From: Phymorhynchus buccinoides
Lineage: Eukaryota > Mollusca > Gastropoda > Neogastropoda > Raphitomidae
NCBI GenBank assembly: GCA_017654935.2
Contig: CM065712.1
Coordinates: forward strand, 29,075,430-29,139,429
Direction of reading: 5' to 3'
DNA: 64,000 nt
The number at the start of each line of letters is the position of its first letter. Position 1 is the first letter of the stretch. Position numbers and translations under genes: made by a program. A model generated the notes under the pieces. That model ran no database searches, had not been told where the DNA came from, and worked only from the letters and a program-made list of their open reading frames with translations. Below, piece after piece: positions 11,701 through 26,000 of the stretch.

Positions 11701-14700
11701 CAGCGAAGGGTTAAACCCAACAATCTTTTTTTAAAAAGCAGACCTGTTTACCCCCTACACAAGTCCTGAGTAGTCTGGATAGCTGAAATGAGTAGTTTTG
11801 GTGCCAAAGGTGTAGTTTTATTCATTAAACCATCAAACAATGTTCACTGAAAATGAGTAGTTAGAGCATTATTTTCAATTCTGAAGAGTAGTAGAGGTCC
11901 AAATTGAGTAGAATACTACTCGAAAAGAGTAGAGTAAAACAGGTCTGCCATCAAATAATGTTCACTGAAAATGAGTAGTAATCACATTATTTTCAGTTTT
12001 GGTTTGAAGAGTAGTAGAGGTCCAAATTGAGTAGAATGCTACTCGAAAAGAGTAGAGTAAACAGGTCTGAAAAAGGAAATGGGCCCAAAAAGCTGAGCAC
12101 TGTTAACCAATATAAAGCAATTTGGATGCATAATCGGGGCTCTTATACAACGGCTCTTCTTCTTATTACTATCACTATTAATGAAAACATATTGGAGTAT
12201 TTCCTGAGGCTCGCGTAGGGCCGAGTGTTTGCACATTTTCTACATTAACGATTGAAACAGAAGTGCCAAACATAAGTGAAGCGAAAGTTGGAAGAGTGAT
12301 GAAGAGAAGTAACTCGAAAAACGTGGCTCGGATTGAAAATAAACACGGATTTAAACAAGCCTTAAACTCAGAAAGTGCTGTTCCGAGAATACTCAAAAGT
12401 AGGCCCTGACCGGTTGTTCTCTTGTTCCGAGTATACTCGGAATTTGTCCGGATTGAGCTAACCAATATTTCATGTAATCCAGTTGTGTGTTAACCCTTTC
12501 GCCCCCAGCCATTTTTCAGCCAAATATTTCCATTGGGTAGAGAGAAACAAGCGCGAAATCGCAATAGTTTGTGGCACGCGGTCTATTTTTACCACTCCAA
12601 TCATGAGTTACCTCCCCTGGCTTTTCAATAATTTTAATCTGTAAACCAGAATGTTATCTCTGCACCATTTCGTCACTTTTTATATCTTTTGGAAAACATT
12701 TAAAACTATGTATCCTACTTATACTCATCAAAAGAAGCACCGCATACTCGTCGTGTCTGTTGTAGTGTCTGTATTACGTATGCTTATTATTTTGTACGCT
12801 TTTAAAATACATCATTTTAAAGAGCGGCCTCAATTATTTTGAAGTGTAGCCTCGATTTGAAGTGCGACAATTTTGTCAAAATGTGCGACCATTTTGGAAC
12901 GACAGACCGACAAAGTGAGTTATAGGTTTGTGGCTTGAGCCACAAACAAAAAACCACATCTGCAATAGTGGGGATTCCTCTGTGATATGTATAAAGTAAG
13001 GCCTATCCATTCTCAAAAAAATTATGAAAATAGGCTCTTTGGATAACAGACCCTGGTTTGAGGCCTTTTCGTGACAGGGGCGTTAAATCATTGTGGTGCC
13101 AAGAGGCGACAGTGGCGTTCAAAGGGTTAAGAGTACTAAACTGTACAGGTGAGATCTCACTCACAACAAAGGGCAAAACTGCTGGCACCAGAAACCAATC
13201 CTCTGCCGGCGATTCTTAATCCAAACTTGCAAATACTCTGACAGTTCTGATTCCTCACACACACACACACACAGAGGTTTTTACCGATGATCAGGCCTAA
13301 CACAGGCTCACAGACATTTGTATCTCAGGCCTGACAGCAGCAGTAGCACAGTCACACACACACACTGGATGAGGGCAGGATGAAAAAAAGCTTTGTGAGC
13401 TTATTCTTTAACCCTCAATAAAGATGATTTTGATTTGATTTGACACACACACAAACACACTCACACACACACACTCACATACACACACACACACACACAC
13501 TCACACACACATACACTCACACACACACACACATACACAAACACACTCACACACAGAGTGATCACACTAGGAATTTTGAAAACCAGTCCCATCAGCAACA
13601 CTGCTATCTGCATTAATAAAAAAAATCGAGACTTTACTGGTTTCGTACTGCCTCCGGGCATTGCCTCCAGTATTGTTCCCACCATATTTGTATTTACAAA
13701 TGTCCCATATGTGTCTGATTCAGACCAAGAGGACGTAAAACTCCAGTTTCTCTCACAGACACACACATAGTGGTTTTTACCTATGGTCAGGCCTCTCGCA
13801 GGCCCGTGGACACTTGTACTGTAGGCAGGAGAGCAGCAGAGGCACCGTCACGTAATCGTTGATTTTCGACAGACACCCAAACATCCTGCGCACACACACA
13901 TAATCACACGCTGTTCAAACATTTCCCAGACCCGTTTAACCTGAGATTGGGCTTCATCAGGCATCAGAATACTCCAGAGTCCAATCCGCGAACGAACAAC
14001 ACTCGCCATGACTCGGAGTCGACATCGAGTCGGACCCCACAAAACTCTAGTCCGTAGTCGGCATCATTGCGATCATTCGCTACCCGATTTCTCGCGGAAA
14101 CGTTCAAAGTTCTCACATCATCGTAGTCTCCCGCGATCATATCCTCTAAATCGACCCATTTAAAACCCAAATCACAATCACTGTCATCAAAACAAACTCT
14201 GAAACAGTGAAAGTAAGAGTCTAGAGAGCTCTAAACTTGGAAGAAAAAACAAACATGGCCGCGATTTTTCGTTTCCGAAGGTGCAGTATAAAAACAAACC
14301 GTTTAAGAATACCATTTGAGAATAAGATCGCGCTGCCTCATGAAGTACAAACCGCGGCCGGCAGTGCCAAAACCGCGGCCAGTGGCTACCAACATCCGCG
14401 GGCCGTTCTGATGCCTGGTTCATGTATTCGAAATCCAAGATAAGTGTATTTTTCACAAAATAGGAGTCCTCCAACAGGAAAGTTTCCACAACGGAGTGTA
14501 AACATGCACCAGGCCTGGGAATTAGAGAAGACAAAAAAGACTGAAAATTGGGGTCTGGAAGCAGGCATAGGAACAAGCAGGCATGAAAACTACTGTCCCC
14601 AAAAAAGAGATTTTTTCAGCCGAGAAATCCTTCCACCTGGATTTTCAGCTGACGTCAGAAGTTTTGTTGAAGGGGGGGTGGGGACTGTTACCAAATTTTT

Positions 14701-17700
14701 TTTCCGGCACAAATAACTAACGTCAGAACTCTTGTTCAGCGGTGGGGGGGGGGGAGGGAGGGTGGTTCCAAAACAATGGAAACGGCGGAGCTGTTTTCAT
14801 GCCTGATATTTCTTCTTCTTTTTCACCCATTCTTCGTGCACGGCTTGCTCTTCAGACGCCATTTTGGAAGTGATGACGTCGGGAGGAGGAGAAGGCGCGA
14901 AATGATGATCGTGCCATTTAAAGACCCAGCATGCCGAGTTTTTATTCGATTCGATTTTATTTTTTTAGGCGGAGATTTTTTTTTAAGGCGGAGATTGGTC
15001 GATTTCGGAAAAAAAATTAGGCGGAGAAGGCGGAGATGTTTTCATGCCTGAACAAGGAATACAAAAACAAACTGAAAACCGTGTGTGTTGGGATACAGCC
15101 CCAGAAAATGAAGCTTCTTCTGTTATCTAAGCCTTAAAAACAGTATTAGAGATAAGACTGATATATTTAGTTCATTTTGCATTCATTTATAACCAATAAC
15201 TTATTTTACTCATTGGGCTTCTTTTTTTTGTATCTCATAAATGTCCTCTTGGACCATCAAAAAAGCTGAAACTTGCAAAAAAAAGACTGAAGAGGACCAT
15301 CAAAAAAGCTGAAATCAGCCAAAAGACTGACAATTCCCATGCTTGATGCATACATTTTTATAGCTTGTTGAAATACTGTGTCAAAAGTATCATCCATTTT
15401 TACATTTACAAGAACACACACACACAGCGCACCCGTTTCCTGAATCAGGCAATATAGTTCAAATCAGTAAATGATATTTTCTAAATTATTGATTTTTTTC
15501 ACCATATTTTTTCCTATGTACCATATTTATCATATTTTTTTTAATCAAATATGTGTACATAATACGGTGACATCTTATGGGTGAACAGGTCTGGTTTCCC
15601 AAGCTGGACTGTACTTTTAAGAGAAAAACATTTGGCATTCATTTCAGGCTGTTTCAGGTTAGGGTTAGGCAGACCTGTTCACCCCCTACACAAGTCTTGA
15701 GTAGTCTGGATAGCTGAAATGAGTAGTTTTGGTGCAAAATGTGTAGTTTTATTCATTAAACCATCAAACAATGTTCACTGAAAATGAGTAATTAGAGCAT
15801 TATTTTCAATTTTGAAGAGTAGTAGAGGTCCAAAATGAGTAGAATGCTACTCGAAAGGAGTAAAGTAGGTCTGGTTAGGGTCTGGTTAGGGATAGGTTTG
15901 GGGTCAGCTTAGTCATCAACTTTTTTGTTGTTAAGAATAGCTCCCTCCTCTGCCTCTTCCATTCATTTCAGGCTGTTTCAGGTTAGGGTTAGGGATAGGT
16001 TTACTGTCAGATTAGTCGTCAACTTTTATTTTTGTGTGATTGACACTAAACTGACCCTAGTATCCCTAACCCTAACTTGAAACCATATAATCCACACACA
16101 AAATAAAAATTGATGGTACGTTATGAGATTGACACTAAACTGACCCTAAACCTATCCCTAACCAAAACCCAATGACCCTAACCCTACTAACCCTAACCTG
16201 AAACCGTCTAATCCACACACACAAATAAAAAATTGATGGTATGTTATGAGATTGACACTAAACTAGGAGGAAGTAGTCCCCGCTTCCGACAAACGCAGTA
16301 CGAGCTCTGCTCCGCGAAGCTTCCTGAAACCCAGTTTCGGTTTTCGGGTTTCATAACACTCGTTTCTGAGGTCATCTAAGCTGGATATTTCGAAATCCGG
16401 GAGTTTCACGTGAATTCCTGGAAGACCGGGAGAGCTTCCCGGATTTACCAGGAGGGCTGGCAGGTATGGCAACTGTTCACAGTAATACTTGTTGTCTTGC
16501 CTAGGGCTAGGCAGACCTGCCTACTTGGAATTTTCCCAATCAGTAGCCCAGCCATCAATTTTCCAATTTTCGTAGCATCCACAAACGACTGCAATCGGCT
16601 TGTTCTCTTCCTGAGCCGAAATGCACTGCTTCTATGTTTCGCCGATTGAACGTGTTGACGGCAATCGTCTCTACCGCCATGATTCACAGAGAAGTCCGCA
16701 TGGCAGAGGTTGCACTGCAGCGAGCATGGTTCGCACCGAGTCAACTTCTGACGATGCAAGGCCACTCCTCCGTGTAAAATATTTTGAAAACTTGTGCGGC
16801 AGGCCGATGTTTTTTCTTAGAACAAGATGGTGTGCCAGATGATTTTCGTTTTCTGGTTTGGGTTCGTTTTTCTTCGTTTGAAACATCTCCCGAATCGCTA
16901 CTGCTGCTGGAGTCCGCCATTTTTCCCAGAGAAAGTAATAAGAACGCATGCGCAGTCACTTTGATAAAAACGGAAGTGACTAGGTTATCGCGCGTGACAC
17001 GGCGTCTGCTCTTAGAAACAGACAAAACCGGGAACGGCACTTAAAGCAAAAATAAAATGCGGCGGCAATTTGTTTTTTTTCCGTAGCAACGTTAAGGTTG
17101 CCGTAGCGTAGCAAAGCTTAATTTTTCGTAGCTGCTACGGCCAAATCGTAGCAGTAGGCAGGTCTGCCTAGGGCACCTCCCCACTCTCACACACACACAC
17201 TCACCCGGTAGCGCTGAAGCGCTTCAGATGCATGGTCAGAATGTTGGGGAGCGTTTCGTAGTGCAGGGAGCGTTCTGCCTCGACATAGCGGAAGCACCTG
17301 TCGCAGTAGTATGGAGATGCCTTGTCTAGGGCACATCCCCACTCTCTTACACACACAAACACAAACTCACCCGGTAGCGCTGAAGCGCTTAAGATGCACA
17401 GTGAGAATGTTGGGGAGCGTTTCGTAGTGCAGGGAGTGTTCTGCCTCCACGCAACGGAAGCAACTGCTCACAGTAGTACTTGCTGCCGTGCCTAGGGCAC
17501 CTCCCCACTCTCACAAACACAAACTCACCCGGTAGCGCTGAAGCGCTTCAGATGCACGGTGAGGATGTTGGGGAGCGCTTCGTAGTGCAGGGAGCGTTCT
17601 GCCTCCACGTAGCGGAAGCACCTGTCACAGTAATATTTGTTGTCGTCCCTCAGACGTTCCACGTCGGTGAACGCTCGCATCAGCCGCTGAAGGCTGCAGT

Positions 17701-20700
17701 CCTTTTCCTCGTCTGGCGGGGAAAATCAAAACAGTTTTGGTAAAGGTAAAGATGCGCCCGCCCCCCCACCAGGACGCCCAATCGTCCCACAAACCAAGGG
17801 GTCCCAGGGACTCCTTCACATACAGCATAGAGGGTACAAGAGGCGGGATAGAGGGTCCCAGTAGCATTGCGAATGCTGAACAGAAATTTTCTTGCTATGC
17901 ATCCCTGGGAACCCCTGCACATTCTTTTAGAGGGTCCTTTAGAATGTCAGTGCTTCATAGACCCCCAAATGGGGGTCCCTGGGAGCCCTGGCCCCCCCCT
18001 CCTCCATTTCTCGGTTGTTTCCACTTTTTCAGTCTTGAGTTTCTTACTGCAGATTGTGTGCTTCGTCCTCTATCGCTTGCTGTATTTAACACTAATTTTC
18101 ATCCATTGACATCATTAAACACATGCATTCAATAATAGTAGAAGATAAAGGCAAGACGGGAAAACGCAATGAACCAGGACTGTGGACTGTTGTGCGTACT
18201 GCACTACATAGGGGCGGGGGGGCCCTATTAGATAATGGCCTCTATCATGACTGCAATGAATTATTCAACAAAGATAATTAGCTGAAAATGTTAATAAAAT
18301 ACAGCTTAACGTTTGGCAAAAAATGCAAGTGTGAAAATGCGGGGACAGCTGAGATGTAGGGTGCACATCTTGACCTTTACTAATTAAAAAAAAAAAATCC
18401 ATTTTATTCGTTATTTCACAAAAACGTACACACACCACACGCAAGCATGCACAAAACCATTCCTGGGACTACTCTCACAGACACACAGATATCCTACACG
18501 TTTTCACACACACACACACAGACTCACCTGACGACTCCGAATCATCGCTATCATTATTATTATTATCCCCAGCGATACTGGCAGCGTTATTCTTGTTATT
18601 AACGCTCCCGCTGAGCGCTGATGTCCTGAAAGAACTCCTGGGACCACTCTCACAGACACACAGATATCCTACACAAGTTTTCACACACACACACAAAACT
18701 CACCTGACTCTGAATCGTCACTCTTATTACAGTCAAACCTCCATGGGTGCTCATGGGAAAATTAAAAAGTCCTGCAGAGTGCAGGAGCAGCACACACACA
18801 TACTTACTGCTGTTTTTTCGCCCCTCTAGACTAGTACAAGTGCTACATTCCTTTGAATATAGCAAATGCTCATAATTAATTTTTTAATAGGCCCTTTTTA
18901 TTGCACAAGTTTGTGTGTGTGTGTGTAAGAAAATCGCCATTTCTCAAATTCTCATTATCCGAAAGAAGGAGCATCCATGAACCTCTATTTCAAGACTTCC
19001 AAAAAGTCCAGACAAATCTGTCTTAAATTGGAGGGGTTCTTATAACGGAGGTCATGTTTTTTATAAGAGGATCAAGAGTTATAAGTGCCCCCCAAAAATC
19101 GGTCTTAAATGAGAGGAGGTCTCTTAACGGAGGGTCTTATAATAGAGGTTTGACTGTATTATTATCATCCCCAGCCGTATTGGTACTAGGTAGCGTTATT
19201 CTTGCCATTAACGCTCCTCCCGCTGAGAGGAACGCTGATGTCCTGAAAACACTCCTGGGAACACTCTCACACACACACATAATCCTACACACGTTTTCAC
19301 ACACACAGACAGACACAAACACACCCGACGACTCCGAAATCATCGTCACTATTATCGTCCCCAGCGATTCTGGCAGCGTTATTCTTGCCATTAACGCTCC
19401 TGTTGAGAGGTATGCTGATGTACTGAAAGCACTCCCTGGGACTACTCTCACAGACACGCCGACACACACATAATCCTACACACGTTTTCACACACACACA
19501 AACACAAACTCACCCGACAACTCCGAATCATCGCTATCATTATTATTATCATCTCCAGCGATACTGGCAGCGCTATTCTTGTTATTAACGCTCCCACCGA
19601 GAGGCATGCTGATGTCCTGAAAACACTCTCGGACTGGGACTACTCTCACAGACACACACACATAACCTACACAAGTTTTCACACACACACACACACATAT
19701 CCTACACACATAACCTGCACAAGTTTTCACACACACACACATAACCTGCACAAGTTTTCACACACACACACACACACATATCCTACACACATAATCTGCA
19801 CAAGTTTTCACACACACACACATATCCTACACACACACACACACACACACTGTGACACATAACCTGCACAAGTTTTCACACACACACACACACACATCCT
19901 ACACACACACATAACCTGCACAATTTTTCACACACACACACAAAAACTCACCCGACGACTCCGAATCATCGTCACTATTATCATCCCCAGCGATACTGGT
20001 AGCGTTATTCTTATTATTAACGCTCCCACTGAGAGGCATGCTGATGTCCTGAAAACACTCTCGAACTGGGACTACTCTCACAGACACACAGAGAAACGCA
20101 AAACTCACCCGACGACTCCGAATCATCGTCACTATTATCATCCCCAGCGTTATTCTTGCCGTCAACGCTCCCCCCGCTGAGAGGCACGCTGATGTCCTGA
20201 AAGCACTCCCTGCGCTCCGTGCAGCGCTCACACTCCAGGCACCGGGTGCGCATGCGCATGGCCCCCTGGAAGAGCTTCTCGATCATGTTGAAGCGCTGTG
20301 CACGCTGCCGCGCCAGACAGGAGGCTGCGAAACGGGCGCTGACCGACTTGTCCGGGCTGGCGCAGACTGCGTCGCATTTCTCGACCTGCGGGAAAGGCAG
20401 GAAGGGGAGATATCATTTGGTGTTTAGCACATGTGCCTGGATGCAACTGGAGAAAATCGAAAAACAGGCAAGGCAGGGGTCCAGGAGCCGCCTAGGCCCC
20501 TGGCAGGGTACAGGGGCAGAACTGGGTCAGCGGGGCACCCCCCCCCCCACCCCCCGCCACCCGTGAAGAAAAATCAAAATCAAACTCAATTTGAAGTTTA
20601 CTCCATGCTTGTAAAGTGAGAATTCAACACTTTTTTTCCCCCTTGAACTTTGAATCAATTTTTTTTTTGTGGTCAAAATTTTGAAAAAACAGGCGCCGCC

Positions 20701-21984
20701 TGGTATCCGAAGCCCAGTTGCATTCATGTATGTGTGCATGGGAAAACCAGACATAATGGAACAGACGATTTTCGGAAAAAAAACTAGGGGAGAGCACTTT
20801 GTCAAAATTAGAGTTGTTTACCTCCATTACTCGGTCAAATACCATAGCAACCATGGCGGCAAAGCTTGAAACCGCAGGATGCGAGTCAGCGACTTGCCAC
20901 AAAAATGTAAAAGAAAAATGAGGGGTGGCCAGTGGCCACAAACTGATAGAACTTGCAAAATGTGACGTAAAAATATAAATGACTTGTCCGTGCTCGCACA
21001 GACTGCGTTGCATTTTTCAACCTGCAGGAGATTGGTATTGAGCATACAGACATACAGACCTGCCCAGACCTGTTTACCCCCTACACAAGTCTTGAGTAGT
21101 CTGGATGGCTGAAATGAGTAGTTTTGGTATGTAGTTTTATTCATTAAACCATCAAACATTGTTGAATGAAAATGAGTAGTAATTCTCGATTAAAGAGCAT
21201 TATATTCAATTTTGAAGACTAGTAGAGGTCCAAATTGAGTAGACTACTACTTGAAAAGAGTAGAGTAAACAGGTCTGCCTGCCTACCCCCAATTTCTTCT
21301 TCAGAGCTGATTCTAGGAATTCCCGCAGCGAGCAGTAAAAAGTGCAGGCAGTTCTGCAAATATGCGGGCGTCGGCCCGCGCTTAGACCAAATGACTGCAG
21401 GAAGGAACAGATTGGGGGGGGGGGGGGGGGGGGGGGATTGTACCAATCCTGTGCCCAATCTCTGTAGCATATATGCGATGGTGCATGGGAAAAACACATA
21501 CAGACCTGCCTACCCCCAATTTCTTCTTGTTGTACTCCAGTGCAGGGCTCCCCATTTTGTTTGACCATAGAGGGTATTTTCACCCCCGGGAAGCAGCCAT
21601 AGAGGGTCTCTTCACCCCCAGGGTGAACTTATAGAGGGTGAAAAATCAAAACAAAATAAGCATAGACATGTGGGTACTGTCAACAAAATGTAAAGTTGCA
21701 TTGACTGCAGACAGAAAGGTAATTAAGAGGAAGAGTGGCGAAGTAAAAGGGAAGGGGACTGTATAATGATGGGTCATGGCAGGGGTGGTAGACTCTGGGG
21801 ATGTGTCAAAGGTCATTGAACTTGTAACCAGTCTAGAATGATCAAGTACTATCATGACCTGACCTTCACCTTGTGCTAATGCCTTTCAAGTGATGGAGAT
21901 TTTTTTCTCTTCTAACCCAATGCTTGTCCCGTCTATTTATGGAAGACGGACCGAATGGAGCGAATGTGGTGGGAATGGGAGGGT

Positions 21985-22058
<74 letters not shown>

Positions 22059-22981
22059 GGGGGGAGTGAGGTAGAGAAAGAGAGAGAGAGAGAAAGAAAG
22101 AGAGAGAGAGAGCGCCATTCAGATACGGCTGACATTTTGCGCTGGGTGCCACTCGGCAGATTTATAGTGCGTCTCATAACCCTCGAGTAGTAATTATAGT
22201 GCGTCGTTTCACCCCCAGTACGAAGTTTTAATGCGTCTGTCATGCACATTTGACGCACAGAATGGGGAGCCCTGCTCCACTAAACAAAAAAAGTGTACTT
22301 TCTCTCAAAATTGTGCATTCTGCCATATTTAAAAGGGCTTCAACAAGTTCACATAAAAACCACCCCCCAAGAACATGGAGCATAGTTTTTCGGTCAAACG
22401 ATACAGGACTCTAATTTCCTCACTCACCTGATGCAAAAGGCATGTATTCCATGATTTTGTTACATGTTGCGTTCTGTTTTGCTTTGGCCTCGGACAGTTT
22501 GTGAGGTTTTTAACTCACTTTGTCGGTCTGTCTGTCGGTCGGTCCAAAATTGTCGCGTGCCACAAACGATTGCGAATCCGCGCTTGTTTCTCAAACAATG
22601 CTTCGTTTTGTCGTAACCACAGCTGTTTCGGGAGGAACATTTAGTTTATCTATATTTTCAGAAGTTGCTTCAAGCCAACCTTAGTTTACCATAAGTTGCT
22701 TTTCATAAATTATAGACTTATCAGTGTGAAATTCGGGCCGCTCTCTCCCCCCACCCTCCCCCCCAGAGGGCGCGTCACCGCAAGCGCAGCGCCTGCCCCC
22801 TTTTCGGGAGGTACGGTGAGGAAGGGGTGGGAAAACCTAGCGATCAATGTGGTCATACCAGGCAGCAGGATTTCTCCCTGCTCTTAACTGCCGCGAGATT
22901 TTTACGTGCTTAAAGCTGCACGGGTCAGACTAGCTTTAAGTCGGTGCGTGTGTGCGAGTGTGTGAGTGTGTGCGTGCCTGT

Positions 22982-23021
<40 letters not shown>

Positions 23022-26000
23022 AAAACACAGCCAAACAGACAGAGACTTAACACACAGCGACAAAAACAAAACAAACAACAAACTTAACGACACACGTGAC
23101 ACACACACACAGATCTATGTTGAAAATTAACTTGACACACAGATCTCAGAGGCACAGATTTTTTTTGATTTTGTTTTGCTGTCCCATCTTCTGGGCCGTA
23201 CAGTGGCGTTGCTCCCACGCCGCTCGTTCCGAGTCCCAATTCGCAGCTACACCCCGGCTTGCTCAAGTCGCAGAATCCGAGACCAGCAGTCCAAGGGGAG
23301 CAAACCTATGTTAGGCAGTCAGGAGGCAACCAACCGAGGAGACACTGCACTGCTGCTGAGTCACTTCGATGGAGTTCAGAGGAGCCTGTTCAGGACACCA
23401 CCTACTAAGCCCCCTACTGACGACACTATTCTCTTAGTCGCGGAGCCAGCGTGAGTGAGGTCCTCCTCTGAGGGCGCCACCATGACCGTCCACCAAAAGC
23501 GAGAAAAAACAGCCAGCCAAACAGAGACTGAACGCACAGTCACAGACAAAAACAAAACAAACAACAACAAACTTAACGACACACACACACACAGATCTAT
23601 GAGTGTAGAGTGTAGAGTGGCACAGTGGTAACGCGTTCGCTTCGTGTCAAGTAAACCCGAGTTCGAACCATGGTACAGTGGATTTTTCCTCACTTTGCAC
23701 TAGGCCTTGCGGTCTGAACGTGGAGTCTTTCGGATGAGACAATAAACTGAGGTCCCGTGTGCTCATGCACTTAGCATACAGTGGCAACGAAAAAGTTTTA
23801 ATTTGGTCAAAATTTACCCCCCCCCTTCCTTCATCAGTCACACAAAAATCGCATGCAAAAAAAAAAAAAAAAAAAAAAAATTGGGCTGCGACGCGCTCTC
23901 CAGGTGGGAGCAACCCGAATTTCACAGAGACGCCTCTGTGACTATAATGTACCTAACCTAACCTACGTCGACCTTACCTTGACACACACAGATCTGAGAG
24001 GCACAGACTTGAACGACGACTTGGTGCCCAGGCTCGTGTCATCCTCGTCCGAATCCTGGTTGTTGTCGTCATCGTCACCATCATCGTCGTTGCTGTCATC
24101 ATCGTCGTCGCTCTCGGTGAAGGTCATCTTTCGGCAGGTGTTTCCGTTTCCTGGATACAACATTTGATCGTGATAATGATGGTGGTGATGATGATGATGG
24201 TGGTGATGGAGGTGACGATAATCTTTGTAATGATAGTGTTGATGATGACAATGATGATCATTATGACCATGGATGGTGATGCTTTAGACTCTTGTCGCAA
24301 TAATAATGATGATAATGATTGGTGGCGCTAACAACAGCTAAGCCTTAACATTAATGAGCGCAATTTTCAGCAAACACTTCACACGCCCCCCACCTACCCA
24401 CCAGAACTGTCAACGGTTCAATCCCCTGAAAACCACAGAAAAAAATGAACCATCGAGGCTGTGCATAGCAGAGGCCCAACTCTGAAACCAGTTCCAAACA
24501 TAACAAATTACTTTAACCCTCTTAGTCCTAACGCTCTGTGCTCTGTCACTTCTGAAATCTAAACCCAAGGGATGTCACTCCGTACAAAAGGGGGGGGGGG
24601 GGGGGGTAGCGTCAGAAAAATAATAAAATAAAATATACCCAAGCAGATTTTGTGGCTTTTGAATGTTTTGTCCGTCTGATTTGCAAAATGAATTTCAAAA
24701 TGTTATGGGGATGCATGGCTCCACAAAAAAAAAATCAAAATGCCAAAGTGTAGTCGCAAACTGCATTCACTGCCTTCTTTTTGCAGACTGGCGAAGCCTA
24801 AGACGACTGAAATGGAAATGTAGATCAAAATCATTCACTTACCCTTTCACTTCACAATCTTATAGTTATAAGTTCTATCTTTCACAGAAAAAGGAATTTT
24901 CATCGCTGTCATCACTCAGTGGATGCAATAACGATTCATCATCCATGTTGCAAAAGTCGGGAAAATGCTGATGTCAGTAACATGACTTCAAAAATGTGCA
25001 TCGATTGAACAAAAACAAGCTCACTGACGAAATAGGTTAAACCACACTCCTTACTCATCACTTCATGATCTCATCAGTCCCATCTTTCACAAAAATATGA
25101 ATATTCATTGCTTTCCTCAATCAATGGATGCCATAACTCATTAACTGTTCGTCATCCATATTGGAAAAATCGTGAAAATGCCAAAGTCGGTCACTAATTT
25201 TCAAAAATTCACATCTTCCAAACCAATCGGCCCAGAAGCCATTGTAAGCAACAGGGCGGAAGTGTAATCTATCGCGAAAGCGAGGCTGAAGCGCCCACGT
25301 GACTGCCATGTGATCGAAACAAAATGGAAGCGCCCAAACCGGCCACATGGAGACCCGAACGTTCTAGGACATTCACAGAGCAAGAGGGTTAAAAAGTTAC
25401 CTGACAGTCAACTTTGACCCCTCGAAATGAAGACAAAACCTCTGTCGCCACCACCAACAAAAATCATCCGCCAGAAATGTTCAATACTCTGAAACTTTGC
25501 AAATCCTCTGACAGTTCTGATGCCTGCCAGCCAATTTGCAGCCAGCATGGGTGCCACTCTCCCCAAAATGAAAAAAACTGAAAGGCAGGGGTCCAGGGAC
25601 CCATGGCCCAGGGTACAGGCCCCGAGCCCGGACGATTCAGGGGGGCAACTTAAGAGAGAGAGACAACGAGACAGACAGACAGTTAAAATGAGAGACAGAC
25701 AGTTTGAGTCTGATAAGCCTTGTAAAATTATTACATTGCCTTTGTAAACTTCCAAGATAGAACAACCAGATTAAGTTCAAAACGCCCCAAATCGCTTGTG
25801 GTCAGTTTTTTGTTGTTGATGAATTACAAAAAACTGAAGTTCAGTTTCTGGTAAAACTTAAAATACTGAAATCAGTGTAAAACTGGGAATTTCGAAAACC
25901 GGTCCCACCACATGGTTTGTGGGGACTTGGAAGAGTGCCGAAAACCGGTCCCACCAGTGACCTTTAAAGGACCAGCCAAATTTTTTAAAGGACCAAAACC

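Larger units (their letters stand above)
18450..20090 (-). repeat. Five to six partial copies of exon 9 (3' end plus donor)
   Basis: Copies lie at about 19949-20085, 19505-19655, 19320-19455, 18706-18729 continued at 19156-19280, and 18522-18660, with a remnant at ~18450. Each starts near GAGTGCTTTCAGGACATCAG, runs through the acidic Asp/Ser end and includes a GTGAG donor-like site, then CA microsatellite. The fourth listed is split by a TA-flanked MITE (18730-19155). Copies share changes (for example extra AGTATCGCTG) absent from the real exon, so they are tandem derivatives of each other. Confidence 0.9.

Noticed and set aside
8754..11710. CRISPR-like array
   Set aside because: The unit is repeated head to tail without unique spacers, is too long, and lies in a eukaryotic intron.
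21924..22258. Poly-Gly and poly-Pro proteins
   Set aside because: Translation of a G homopolymer and GA tract.
24663..25348. Two ORFs (102 aa plus, 75 aa minus) as host genes
   Set aside because: They lie inside a TTAA-flanked element and show no conserved domain.
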